A stretch of 64,000 bases of DNA, from the NCBI GenBank assembly GCA_964461435.1, contig CAYWUI010000004.1, forward strand, positions 37,580 through 101,579. Direction: 5' to 3'. This document shows, one piece after another, positions 1 to 9,132 of the stretch. Position 1 is the stretch's first letter. Every line of letters starts with the position of its first letter. The DNA is from G020354785 sp964461435. GTDB taxonomy: Bacteria > Bacteroidota > Bacteroidia > Bacteroidales > UBA10428. Both the position numbers and the translations under genes were made by a program. The notes beneath the pieces are model-generated. The model was not told where the DNA came from and searched no databases. It worked only from the letters and a program-made list of their open reading frames with translations.

Positions 1-396
1 GTTATATCAGGAAATTCAGGAGTCGGCAAGTCAGCTCTTATCAATGCAATAGATAAAAATCTAAATTTAAAGGTTGAAGAAATATCATCATACCATAAAA
101 AGGGCAAGCATACCACTACATTTTCCGAGATGTATGAACTGAAAGGCGGGGGTTATATTATTGATACTCCGGGAATAAAAGGATTCGGACTGATCGATTT
201 TGAGGAAAATGAAATCAGCCTTTTTTTCCCTGAAATATTTAAACTATCAAAGGATTGCCAGTATTATAATTGCAGTCATATTCATGAACCCGGATGTGCA
301 GTTAAAAAAGCATTGGAAAACGGTTTATTGAGCGCGTCAAGATATAAAAGTTATGTTAATATTATGGACAAGGATGCTGGCAAATACAGAATATAA
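1..396 (+). CDS. rsgA: Ribosome small subunit-dependent GTPase RsgA, 3' part only
   Basis: The open frame runs from the first base, so the 5' end of the gene lies outside the window. The visible part begins inside the circularly permuted GTPase domain: a P-loop (SGNSGVGKS) is encoded at bases 7-33, a TTTF switch-like segment follows, then DTPG at about 160-171. The C-terminus keeps the zinc-binding pattern of the family (C-x4-C-x-H-x5-C, encoded about 265-300). RsgA is a GTPase that assists late maturation of the 30S ribosomal subunit. The order of P-loop after switch and the C-terminal zinc knob make the assignment firm. No terminator is obvious before the next gene. Confidence 0.93.
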   Translation, partial: VISGNSGVGKSALINAIDKNLNLKVEEISSYHKKGKHTTTFSEMYELKGGGYIIDTPGIKGFGLIDFEENEISLFFPEIFKLSKDCQYYNCSHIHEPGCAVKKALENGLLSASRYKSYVNIMDKDAGKYRI

Positions 397-515
397 TAAC
401 AGAATAATAATTTTTCACCCTGTTAAAGAATTTATAAGTATTTTTATTTTTTATATTTATCTTAGTTTTTTCGCTTTTTAGTATATTTTCTGTTGCAGAC
501 TATTGGTTTAAGAAA

Positions 516-3335
516 ATGAAAAAACTATATATATCTCTTATAATTGTAACTGCCGGAGTTATTGCCCTTAACATATTGTTTTTTTACCAGTCTTATTTAA
601 GGCAGATATCGTATCAACGGAATATCCTCTTTCAGCAGGCTGAAAATGCGGGGAATGAAATAGAATCTGTTGTTGCTGCCTTTGAAAGCGACATAAACAA
701 AATCCTGTTTTATGATGACATTGCTGAAATTTTCGGCAGCAGTGATATAAAGGAAGGCGGGATGAGAAAGCTGAAAATGTTTTACACGACCTATAATCAT
801 CTTATTAAGAATATATATATATACGACAAAAATAGAAATGTACTTAACCTGTTTAAAGACAGCAAAGAAAACTTTATAATTGACTATTATATTGCGCAGC
901 GGCAGGCTGTGCTGGAAGAAAGAGATGTTGTCAAATTAAAAAATAACAATTACCAGTTTTACCTGCCGGTATTCAAAAAAAATAAGGTGTATGGGAATAT
1001 AATTGTTGCAGTGGATTTTACGAGATACATGAATTCCGTTCTTGATAAATATTATCTCGAAAATACAATGTGGCAATGGATTATAGACAGCTCGGGAAAT
1101 GTATTATCCACGAATATCGGATCTGAAGTTAAATTCACTGAAATCCGGGAAATAACGTCAAACCTGAAAAAAGACCTGAAAAATTTTATAAAACATGCTG
1201 CATATATTAATAATAAAAAAGAAACACTTATTTCAGTATATCATCCTGTCAATATTTTAAGGCAGAATTTTGGTATCGTTTTTTCATTAAAAAATAGTGT
1301 TATACATGATTATATATTAAAAAAGATGTTTTTATCGGCCGGATTGAGCCTGGTTATCCTGTTTTCATCATTATTTTTCCTTCTGCAAATAATTCACAGG
1401 AAATCAAAAACAGGACAGGAAATTGCTTCAGAGATGAAAAGGCTTGAATTAATCATAGATAACCTGCCCATTGGATTATTAATACTTGACAGTGACAGAA
1501 AGGTCAAAACAGTTAATAAGACAGCAAAGGAACTATTATTATTAAAGGAAGATGAAAATGTTATCGGCAAAGATGTTTCAGACAGATTCCTGTTATCAAA
1601 AAACTATTATTCCGATGAAGATAATATTTCAGCATACGATTCAAACCAGTTTATACTATACCAGAAAGAAGGCAATGAAGTTGTTGTCTATAAAAAGGAA
1701 GTTCCTTTTCCGCTGGATGGCAAAATAGTTTTTCTTGAAGCATTCATAGATATAACATCAGTAGAGAAATCAAGGAAGTATGCTGTAGCTGCCAATACTG
1801 CCAAATCTGAATTTCTGGCCAGCATGAGCCACGAAATCAGAACCCCTATGAACGGCATTATTGGTATGACAGATGCCCTTGATCAGCAAAATCTTACTCC
1901 TTCGCAAAAGGAATATGTTGAAATTGTAAAAAAATCAGCTGATTTGTTGCTAAATATCATTGATGATATACTGGATTTTTCAAAGATCGAATCAGGTAAA
2001 ATGCAGCTGGAAGAGATTCCCTTTAAACTAAGGGAAGAAATAAAACTGTCATTAGACTTGTTCCGCCCGATAATAAACGAGAAAAAGCTTAAACTGACAG
2101 TTGATATAAATCCCGACATCCCTGAAAACGTTATAGGCGATTCCTTCAGGTTGCGGCAGGTTTTATCAAATCTTATAAGCAATGCAGTGAAGTTTACACA
2201 TGAAGGAGAAATTGCCGTTGGCGTAAAACTTGAAGAAGAGTATTCCGGGAATCTGACATTATTATTTTATGTTGAAGATACAGGTGTTGGCATACCTGAG
2301 AAGAAAATCGAAAGTATATTCAGTTCCTTTACGCAGGCAGATGATTCAACGTCAAGAAAATACGGAGGGACAGGTTTGGGAACAACCATTTCCAAACAGC
2401 TTGTTAATCTTATGCACGGAGAAATCTGGGTAGAAAGTCCGTCCAGTATCTCGGCCAGCAAAAAGTATCCCGGTTCAAAATTTACATTTACAATTGAAGT
2501 ATTCTCAAATGAGAAACTGGACAAAAATTTGAATTTTGATAATATCACTGATTTCAGTCAGGTTAACGCCCTGGTTCTCACAGGTAATATTGAAAGTAAA
2601 GTAAGGCTTGTCTATTTCTTTAAGCAAATCGGATTAATATTTGAAGCATTTAATTTTCACGTAGATAAACTAAAGGATCTGAATAATAAATTGAAAGAAA
2701 AAGGTAAGGATTTCAAACTAATATTTATTATGGATGAACCTAATTACAAGGGATTTGAAATTGCCCATAAATTAAAGGAAACCTCAGTATCAAATTCATA
2801 TATAATCTTTATAATAAGCTCAAATCATAAACCCGATAATTATATACAGGCAAAACGTGAAGGGATTGATTACTATTTAATACAGCCTTTTGAGCATGAA
2901 GATTTATCAGGCTATTTGCATGACACTTTCCCAAACGTTAAAGTAATAACAGGGGAAGAGGCAAAAAAGATAAGAACTGATTTATCCATACTGGTAGCTG
3001 AAGACAATATTATTAATCAGAAAGTAGCGGAAACGATATTCAATAATCTCGGTATGAAAATTGATATTGCCAGTGACGGAAAGGAAACAGTTGAAAAATT
3101 CAGTAGCAAGCACTATGATATCATATTTATGGACCTGGTTATGCCAAATAAAGATGGCATTCAGGCTACGGTTGATATCCGCGGAAAGGGCAGCCAGGTT
3201 CCTATAATAGCTATGACAGCCACTGCCAGCAAGCAAACCCAGGCTCAGGCAATAGCATCAGGCATGAATGATTATATTATAAAGCCGGTTAAGCTTGAGA
3301 CGGTGAGAAGTATTTTATTAAAATGGTTTGCATAG
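516..3335 (+). CDS. Hybrid sensor histidine kinase with pseudo-receiver and receiver
   Basis: This 939-residue inner-membrane hybrid kinase has a TM segment at residues 4-24, an extracytoplasmic sensor region to about 265, a second TM at about 273-293, a PAS-like segment (about 310-420), then HisKA with phospho-acceptor His439 in SHEIRTPMNG. HATPase boxes follow: N box NLISNAVKF, G1 DTGVGIP, G2 GTGLG. A degenerate receiver-like domain occupies about 690-810; it has Gln where the conserved Lys should be (YLIQPF). The final receiver is complete, with Asp873 in FMDLVMP and Lys in YIIKPV. It is a single-gene two-component system with no adjacent response regulator, so the downstream phosphotransfer partner and the signal are unknown. 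It converges on polA with only 3 bp between the stop codons. Confidence 0.9.
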   Translation: MKKLYISLIIVTAGVIALNILFFYQSYLRQISYQRNILFQQAENAGNEIESVVAAFESDINKILFYDDIAEIFGSSDIKEGGMRKLKMFYTTYNHLIKNIYIYDKNRNVLNLFKDSKENFIIDYYIAQRQAVLEERDVVKLKNNNYQFYLPVFKKNKVYGNIIVAVDFTRYMNSVLDKYYLENTMWQWIIDSSGNVLSTNIGSEVKFTEIREITSNLKKDLKNFIKHAAYINNKKETLISVYHPVNILRQNFGIVFSLKNSVIHDYILKKMFLSAGLSLVILFSSLFFLLQIIHRKSKTGQEIASEMKRLELIIDNLPIGLLILDSDRKVKTVNKTAKELLLLKEDENVIGKDVSDRFLLSKNYYSDEDNISAYDSNQFILYQKEGNEVVVYKKEVPFPLDGKIVFLEAFIDITSVEKSRKYAVAANTAKSEFLASMSHEIRTPMNGIIGMTDALDQQNLTPSQKEYVEIVKKSADLLLNIIDDILDFSKIESGKMQLEEIPFKLREEIKLSLDLFRPIINEKKLKLTVDINPDIPENVIGDSFRLRQVLSNLISNAVKFTHEGEIAVGVKLEEEYSGNLTLLFYVEDTGVGIPEKKIESIFSSFTQADDSTSRKYGGTGLGTTISKQLVNLMHGEIWVESPSSISASKKYPGSKFTFTIEVFSNEKLDKNLNFDNITDFSQVNALVLTGNIESKVRLVYFFKQIGLIFEAFNFHVDKLKDLNNKLKEKGKDFKLIFIMDEPNYKGFEIAHKLKETSVSNSYIIFIISSNHKPDNYIQAKREGIDYYLIQPFEHEDLSGYLHDTFPNVKVITGEEAKKIRTDLSILVAEDNIINQKVAETIFNNLGMKIDIASDGKETVEKFSSKHYDIIFMDLVMPNKDGIQATVDIRGKGSQVPIIAMTATASKQTQAQAIASGMNDYIIKPVKLETVRSILLKWFA

Positions 3336-3338
3336 TCT

Positions 3339-6116
3339 TTAATGAGCTTCTAACCAGTTATCGCCGACCCCGGTATCTGTTATCAAAGGGACTTCCAGTT
3401 TAACAGCGTTCTCCATCTCATATTTTACCAGCTTTCTTATATCATCCAGCTCAGTCCTGTGCACATCAAATATCAGTTCATCATGAACCTGAAGAATCAT
3501 TTTGGTTTTATACTTCCCTGCCAGCTTCTTATGTATATTCACCATTGCAAGTTTAATAATATCAGCTGCCGAGCCCTGGAGCGGGGTATTTATGGCGTTG
3601 CGTTCAGCCATTCCTCTTATAAAGGAATTCGCAGAATTAATATCTTTAAGATATCTTCTTCTTCCGAATATTGTTTCAGCATAGCCCTTATTCTTTGCCA
3701 TATCTATTGATCTATCCATATATTCTTTTACCCTGCTATATGTATTAAAGTAATTATCAATCAATGTTTTAGCCTCTGCCCTGGAAATATTAAGCCTTTG
3801 CGATAAACCGAATGATGATATCCCGTATATTATCCCGAAATTTGCAGTTTTTGCCTTCCTTCTCATTTCGCCTGTAACATTCTTGGGTGATACATTATAA
3901 ATTTTAACTGCTGTAGCCGAATGAATATCTTCATTATTCATAAAAGCTTCTATCATGTTCTCATCCTTGCTCAGGTGTGCCATCAGCCTAAGTTCAATCT
4001 GCGAATAATCCGCCGACAGAAGGACATGGTTTTTGTCTGAGGCCACGAATGATTTTCTTATCTCCCGCCCTCTTTCTTCTCTTACCGGAATATTCTGAAG
4101 ATTTGGATTCTTTGAACTTAGCCTGCCCGTTGTAACCCAGGCTTGTTCGAAAGAAGTGTGTATTTTCCCTGTTTTATTATATATCAGCTTTGGCAGTGCT
4201 TCCACGTATGTTGAAAGTAATTTTTTCAGTGCCCTGTATTCCAGTACCTTATCAACTATTTCATGTTTATCTTTTAACCTGACAAGAACTTCTTCGCTGG
4301 TTGAATATTGTTTTGATTTTGTTTTCTGCGTTCCCCCTGAAATATTCAGCTTTTCAAACAATATTTCTCCCAGCTGTTTCGGTGATGATATATTGAATTC
4401 TGTCCCTGCAAGCCTGAAAATTTCCTTTTCCATATTAATAATCTGGCTTCTCAATTCAATTGCAAACTTGTTTAAATCTTCCGTATTTATCCTGAATCCG
4501 GAGTTTTCCATATCAGATAATACCCTAATCAATGGCATTTCTATTCTTTCAGACAGTTCGGTCATCCGGTTGGTTTTTAATTCATCTGCAAGTATTTTAT
4601 ATAGCTGCCATGTCAAATCCGCGTCTTCCCCTGCATATTCACTGATAGTATCTATGTCCACACTTCTCATACTCATCTGGTTTTTCCCTTTTTTGCCAAT
4701 AAGTTCCTCAATAGACACAGGGTTATAGTTTAAATAGTTAGCCGCTAGATATTCAAGGTTATGTTTAAGATCGGGCTGAATTAAATAATGTGCAATCATA
4801 GTATCAAATAGCTCGCCGTTAACTTCTATATCATAATTATTTAAGACCTGGATATCGTACTTGATATTCTGCCCTATTTTTTTTATCTGATCATTTGAAA
4901 ACACATTTTTAAACTCAGTGGCTATAGCCCCGGCTTGTTTCTGATCAGCAGGAACAGGCACATAATATGCTTCATGTGCCTTGAATGAAAAGGACATTCC
5001 AACAAGTTCAGATTGATGCACATCCAGGCTTGTAGTTTCAGTATCAAAACTAAATTCCTTAAGCTTTGACAGCTTTTTTACCAGGTCTTCTCTTTTACTT
5101 TTTGTGTCGGTCAAATAGTACTTATGTTTAACCGTTGTAATATTATCTTTATCAGCAGTTTTTTTAGGAGGCTCTTCAATTTCGTTGCTTTCAAATAAAT
5201 TTTTCTGGACCGCCACAGAGTCATTGGCGAGCATTATATTCTCTATATTCAAAATTCTTGAGGCCAGGGTTCTGAATTCCAGTTCTTTAAAAACTTTCAT
5301 CAGGGATTTTCTGTCAGGTTCCTTAATCCCGAGGTCATTTATTTTAATATCAACCGGAACATCAATGACGATTGTCACCAGTTGTTTTGACAGTGCAACC
5401 TGCTGCCTGTATTGTAAAATATTATCCCTTTGTTTTCCTTTCAGTTCATCAATATGGTCATAAATTTCCTTCAGATCATTGTATTTTTCTATCAGGCTCT
5501 TGGCCGTTTTTTCTCCGATGCCGGGGACTCCCGGTATATTATCAGTGCTGTCACCCCATAGTGCCAGTACATCGGTAACATTCCCGGGATCCCTGACCCT
5601 GAAATTCTCTTTAACTTCGTCAACTCCTATTATTTCATTCTCACTTCCCGAACGTCCCGGTTTATAAATAAAAATATTTTCCGAAACCAACTGGGCATAA
5701 TCTTTATCTGATGTCATCATAAATACCCTAAATCCATCTTTTTCAGCCTTTTTTGCAAGTGTCCCTATAACATCATCAGCCTCATATCCCTCTATTTCAA
5801 TCACATTAATATTATATCCCCTGATTATCTCTTTGATATAGGGAACTGATAACTTTATTTCTTCCGGTGTTTTAAGTCTTGTTGCTTTATAGTCTTTGTA
5901 CATCTTATGTCTGAAGGTAGGAGGAGGAGGATCAAAAACAACGGCAATATGTGAAGGCTTTTCCTTTCTTATAATTTCGTCGAGGGTACTTGTAAATCCA
6001 AAAATTGCCGAGGTATTCAATCCTTTTGAATTTCTTATGGGCCGGCTTATAAAAGCGTAATAGGCACGAAAAATTAGTGCGTATGCATCAAATAAAAAGA
6101 GCTTTTTATCAGTCAT
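3339..6116 (-). CDS. polA: DNA polymerase I
   Basis: Three-domain DNA polymerase I of 925 residues, a full-length size for the family. The 5' nuclease domain (about 1-290) opens with FDAYALIFRAYYAF. The 3'-5' exonuclease domain (about 340-520) keeps the catalytic DTET signature (Asp358, Glu360) and YAGEDAD, so proofreading is probably active, unlike in some polA lineages. The polymerase domain contains motif A DYSQIELR (Asp703) and motif C QVHDE (Asp879). The protein fills Okazaki gaps and acts in excision repair. It is transcribed alone, leftward, from a promoter at 6148-6175, and its 3' end converges on the hybrid kinase gene. Confidence 0.98.
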   Translation of the reverse strand: MTDKKLFLFDAYALIFRAYYAFISRPIRNSKGLNTSAIFGFTSTLDEIIRKEKPSHIAVVFDPPPPTFRHKMYKDYKATRLKTPEEIKLSVPYIKEIIRGYNINVIEIEGYEADDVIGTLAKKAEKDGFRVFMMTSDKDYAQLVSENIFIYKPGRSGSENEIIGVDEVKENFRVRDPGNVTDVLALWGDSTDNIPGVPGIGEKTAKSLIEKYNDLKEIYDHIDELKGKQRDNILQYRQQVALSKQLVTIVIDVPVDIKINDLGIKEPDRKSLMKVFKELEFRTLASRILNIENIMLANDSVAVQKNLFESNEIEEPPKKTADKDNITTVKHKYYLTDTKSKREDLVKKLSKLKEFSFDTETTSLDVHQSELVGMSFSFKAHEAYYVPVPADQKQAGAIATEFKNVFSNDQIKKIGQNIKYDIQVLNNYDIEVNGELFDTMIAHYLIQPDLKHNLEYLAANYLNYNPVSIEELIGKKGKNQMSMRSVDIDTISEYAGEDADLTWQLYKILADELKTNRMTELSERIEMPLIRVLSDMENSGFRINTEDLNKFAIELRSQIINMEKEIFRLAGTEFNISSPKQLGEILFEKLNISGGTQKTKSKQYSTSEEVLVRLKDKHEIVDKVLEYRALKKLLSTYVEALPKLIYNKTGKIHTSFEQAWVTTGRLSSKNPNLQNIPVREERGREIRKSFVASDKNHVLLSADYSQIELRLMAHLSKDENMIEAFMNNEDIHSATAVKIYNVSPKNVTGEMRRKAKTANFGIIYGISSFGLSQRLNISRAEAKTLIDNYFNTYSRVKEYMDRSIDMAKNKGYAETIFGRRRYLKDINSANSFIRGMAERNAINTPLQGSAADIIKLAMVNIHKKLAGKYKTKMILQVHDELIFDVHRTELDDIRKLVKYEMENAVKLEVPLITDTGVGDNWLEAH

Positions 6117-6147
6117 GACAGAGAATAATTTTAATTAACAGACATAT

Positions 6148-6175
6148 ACAAATATATGGCTAATTTGAATGCAAA
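6148..6175 (-). promoter_or_regulatory. Predicted Bacteroidota promoter for polA
   Basis: On the minus strand the -7 box TATATTTGT lies at 6156-6148, matching the Bacteroidota consensus TAnnTTTG. A TTTG -33-like element lies at 6175-6172 with a 15 bp spacer, slightly shorter than the usual 17-23. The box ends about 32 bp upstream of the polA ATG. Confidence 0.5.
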
Positions 6176-6252
6176 TAATTATTTCGCCGGCATATCCGCA
6201 TTTTTAAAATATATTGTTAAATTAAAATAAATATCGGCGGCATATGCTGCAT

Positions 6253-6287
6253 TTTGGTAAAACCTTGGTAATTATTATTAAATTTGG
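6253..6287 (+). promoter_or_regulatory. Predicted Bacteroidota promoter for the polyprenyl synthase gene
   Basis: TTTG at 6253-6256 and TAAATTTGG at 6279-6287 are separated by 22 bp, a good fit to the Bacteroidota -33/-7 consensus. Transcription would begin at about 6293. That is downstream of the TTG codon at 6291 and therefore favours the ATG at 6306 as the start of the next gene. Confidence 0.55.
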
Positions 6288-6305
6288 ATTTTGAAAAATA
6301 TTTCT

Positions 6306-7280
6306 ATGCCTGATCTTTCTGCAATAAAGACAACAATAGCCCCCGAATTAAAATTGTTTGAAACAGAGTTCAAAAGTATAATGAGGAGCAGGATTCCCTT
6401 GCTGAACATTGTCACTAACTATATAATTCGCAGAAAAGGCAAGCAAATTCGTCCCATGTTTGTCTTTCTTACTGCTAAATTATTGGGCAATGTAACCCCT
6501 GCGACTTATATAGCTGCAGCCCTTATTGAAATACTGCATACAGCTACTCTTATTCATGATGATGTCGTGGATGATACGCATGAAAGACGGGGATTTCTTT
6601 CCATTAATGCAATCTGGAAATCAAAAATAGCTGTGCTTGTCGGTGATTATTTACTTTCAAGAGGCTTGCTGCTAGCTGTAAATAATAAGCAATATGAGCT
6701 TCTGGATATAGTATCCGGTGCTGTAAAAGAGATGAGTGAAGGGGAATTGCTGCAGATTCAAAAATCCAGGAAATTAAACTTAACCGAAGAACAGTATTAT
6801 GAAATCATCAGGAAAAAAACTGCCGCATTGATTGCATCCTGTACGGCATGCGGCGCAAAATCCGTATCAGCGAGTGAAGAAACTGTTAACCGGATGTGGA
6901 AATTTGGAGAGAATATAGGGATGGCATTTCAGATTAAAGATGATCTGCTTGACTACCATGACAGGAATATAATCGGAAAACCAACGGGTAATGACATAAA
7001 GGAAAAGAAGCTGACATTACCATTGATTTATGGATTGTCAAATAATAACAAAGCAGATAACAATAGAATTTTAAGGCTTATAAGCAATAACCACAAGAAT
7101 TCAAAAAAAATAAGAGAAGTAATTGAATTTGTCAAGAGGAATGGAGGAATTGAATACTCACAAAATAAGATGTCAGAATACAGGAATAAGGCACTGGAAA
7201 TAATTGCTGATTATCCCGATTCTGAAATAAAAAAGTCACTCATTGATCTTGTAAATTTTACTACTACAAGAACTGCCTGA
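6306..7280 (+). CDS. Polyprenyl (octaprenyl-type) diphosphate synthase
   Basis: Trans-isoprenyl diphosphate synthase of 324 residues. It condenses isopentenyl diphosphate onto allylic primers to make long-chain polyprenyl diphosphates, probably for the menaquinone side chain. The first Asp-rich motif is in LIHDDVVDD and the second is in QIKDDLLDYHD. KGKQIRP near the N-terminus is the family's substrate-binding signature. I chose the ATG at 6306 over the in-frame TTG at 6291 because a promoter -7 box ends at 6287 and leaves no room for the upstream start. The last 17 bp overlap the 3' end of uvrC on the other strand. Product chain length cannot be read from the sequence. Confidence 0.92.
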   Translation: MPDLSAIKTTIAPELKLFETEFKSIMRSRIPLLNIVTNYIIRRKGKQIRPMFVFLTAKLLGNVTPATYIAAALIEILHTATLIHDDVVDDTHERRGFLSINAIWKSKIAVLVGDYLLSRGLLLAVNNKQYELLDIVSGAVKEMSEGELLQIQKSRKLNLTEEQYYEIIRKKTAALIASCTACGAKSVSASEETVNRMWKFGENIGMAFQIKDDLLDYHDRNIIGKPTGNDIKEKKLTLPLIYGLSNNNKADNNRILRLISNNHKNSKKIREVIEFVKRNGGIEYSQNKMSEYRNKALEIIADYPDSEIKKSLIDLVNFTTTRTA

Positions 7281-9066
7281 AAAAATTATATACAACCTTT
7301 GCTTTTTTTTCACCTATAATATCAATTAGCTGCTCTAATCCTGCGTTTTTAACAGCGCTCATATCATTAAACCTGTCCATTAGCTTCTGAGCAGTTATAT
7401 CTCCTATCCCAGGAATATTATCGATTTCAGATCTAAGTGCAGATTTTATTCTTCTGTTTCTATGAAATGCTATTCCAAATCTGTGTGCTTCGTTTCTTAT
7501 GTTCTGAATTACTTTTAAGCTTTGCGAGTTCTTATTGAGATAAAGAGGGACGGAATCCCCCGGGAAATATATTTCTTCAAGTCTTTTTGCTATTCCAATC
7601 AACCCTGGTTTTTCTTTAATTTCAAGTGTCTGCAGGCTTTTCAGAGCTGCATTAAGCTGTCCTTTTCCCCCGTCAATTATAACCAGCTGGGGCAAGGGCT
7701 CATTATCTTCAATTAATCTTTTAAATCGCCTGTATACGACCTCCCCTATTGAAGCAAAATCATTTATGCCGCTTACTGTTCTAATAATAAAATGGCGGTA
7801 TTCTTTTTTGCTTGGTTTTGTATTTCTGAATACAACACATGAAGCCACTGAGTCAGAGCCCTGAATATTTGATATGTCAAAACATTCAATATGGTATGGT
7901 AAATCTTTGAGCCTCAGGTCTTCTTTAAGGGTGATTAACAGTCTTTCTGTCCTGTTATCTGTCTTATTATCAGTCTTTTGCCTTATTCTTTCAAGCTGGT
8001 AATTCTTTGCATTTCTATACGAAAGTTCAAGTAATTTCTTTTTATCTCCTTTCCTGGGTACAACTTTTTTTACATTACTAAAATTAACATCCAGCTTAAA
8101 TGGCAGTATGATTTCACTGGAATCACTCTTAAGCCTCTCCCTGATTTCAACAATAGCAAATGATAGCAGTTCTTCCTTTTTCTCCTCAATCCGTTTTACC
8201 ATTTCAATTGTATGAGACTGGATAATTGCCCCTTTGATTACTTTAAGATAGTTTACGTAGGCTATACTTTCTTCATCAACCATAGAAAACACGTCAATAT
8301 TGTTAATATTGGCATTAACCACAGTTGATTTGCTTTTGAACTTTTCCAGTACTTCAATCTTTTTCTTTATTAATTCAGCCTCTTCATATTTATATTCGGC
8401 AGCATACTGTCTCATCAAATCCTTCAGGTAGTATATTACATTTTGCAGGTTGCCTTTCAGAATTTGTCTTATTTGTTTTATTGAACTTTCATAATCTTCT
8501 TCTGTCTGTAAGTTTTCGCAGGGACCTTTACAATTTCCCAGGTGATATTCAAGGCATATCTTATATTTTCCTTTTTCTATATTTTCTTTTGACAGTTTAT
8601 ACTTACAATTACGAAGATTATATAATTGCCTTATCAGGTTTAATAAAGTCCTTACCATAACTGCTGACGTATAGGGGCCAAAATACTCGGAGCTATCTTT
8701 TTCCGGTTTTCTTGTAAGGAATACTCTTGGGAATCTTTCTTTTTTAATACATATCCATGGGAATGTTTTATCATCTTTTAATAAAACATTATACCTGGGC
8801 AAATATTTCTTGATGAAATTATTTTCCAGGAGTAAAGCATCGGATTCATTTTCGACAATTACACATTTAATATCGTCTATTTTCCTGACAAGTACTTCTG
8901 TTTTATAATTTGATTTCTTTGAGGCCGAAAAATATGACGATACTCTTTTCTTTAAATCCTTTGCCTTTCCTATATAAATAATATTGCCGGATTTATCAAT
9001 AAATTGATAAACACCTGGCTTATCCGGTAAAAATGCTATAATATTTCCGAGTTTCCTGGTGATCAA
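7264..9066 (-). CDS. uvrC: Excinuclease ABC subunit C
   Basis: UvrC makes the dual incisions of nucleotide excision repair after UvrAB recognises damage. The 600 residues show the GIY-YIG nuclease domain at the N-terminus (PGVYQFIDKSGNIIYIGKAKDLKKRV, here split as PGVYQF and YIGKAKDLKKRV), a UVR segment (YAAEYKYEEAELIKKKIEVL, about 220-240), an RNase H-like endonuclease domain containing CFDISNIQG, and a C-terminal helix-hairpin-helix region with IDNIPGIGD. The start is TTG: an in-frame stop lies a few codons upstream, and no ATG exists before the GIY-YIG domain. The 3' end overlaps the convergent polyprenyl synthase gene by 17 bp. Confidence 0.97.
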   Translation of the reverse strand: MITRKLGNIIAFLPDKPGVYQFIDKSGNIIYIGKAKDLKKRVSSYFSASKKSNYKTEVLVRKIDDIKCVIVENESDALLLENNFIKKYLPRYNVLLKDDKTFPWICIKKERFPRVFLTRKPEKDSSEYFGPYTSAVMVRTLLNLIRQLYNLRNCKYKLSKENIEKGKYKICLEYHLGNCKGPCENLQTEEDYESSIKQIRQILKGNLQNVIYYLKDLMRQYAAEYKYEEAELIKKKIEVLEKFKSKSTVVNANINNIDVFSMVDEESIAYVNYLKVIKGAIIQSHTIEMVKRIEEKKEELLSFAIVEIRERLKSDSSEIILPFKLDVNFSNVKKVVPRKGDKKKLLELSYRNAKNYQLERIRQKTDNKTDNRTERLLITLKEDLRLKDLPYHIECFDISNIQGSDSVASCVVFRNTKPSKKEYRHFIIRTVSGINDFASIGEVVYRRFKRLIEDNEPLPQLVIIDGGKGQLNAALKSLQTLEIKEKPGLIGIAKRLEEIYFPGDSVPLYLNKNSQSLKVIQNIRNEAHRFGIAFHRNRRIKSALRSEIDNIPGIGDITAQKLMDRFNDMSAVKNAGLEQLIDIIGEKKAKVVYNFFRQFL

Positions 9067-9116
9067 TTCTTTAAATAGGTTAAATTAAAATAATTGATAT
9101 TGTGAATTCTGAAATA

Positions 9117-9132
9117 TGTTCCACGTGGAACG
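9117..9132. promoter_or_regulatory. Candidate parS centromere site (ParB binding)
   Basis: TGTTCCACGTGGAACG matches the bacterial parS consensus TGTTNCACGTGNAACA at every fixed position except the last base, and contains the 14 bp perfect palindrome GTTCCACGTGGAAC (9118-9131). It ends directly before the mnmG stop codon (9133-9135), in the 66 bp mnmG-uvrC spacer. parS sites cluster near replication origins, and mnmG (gidA) is a frequent origin neighbour. The parA and parB genes are not in this window. Confidence 0.8.
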
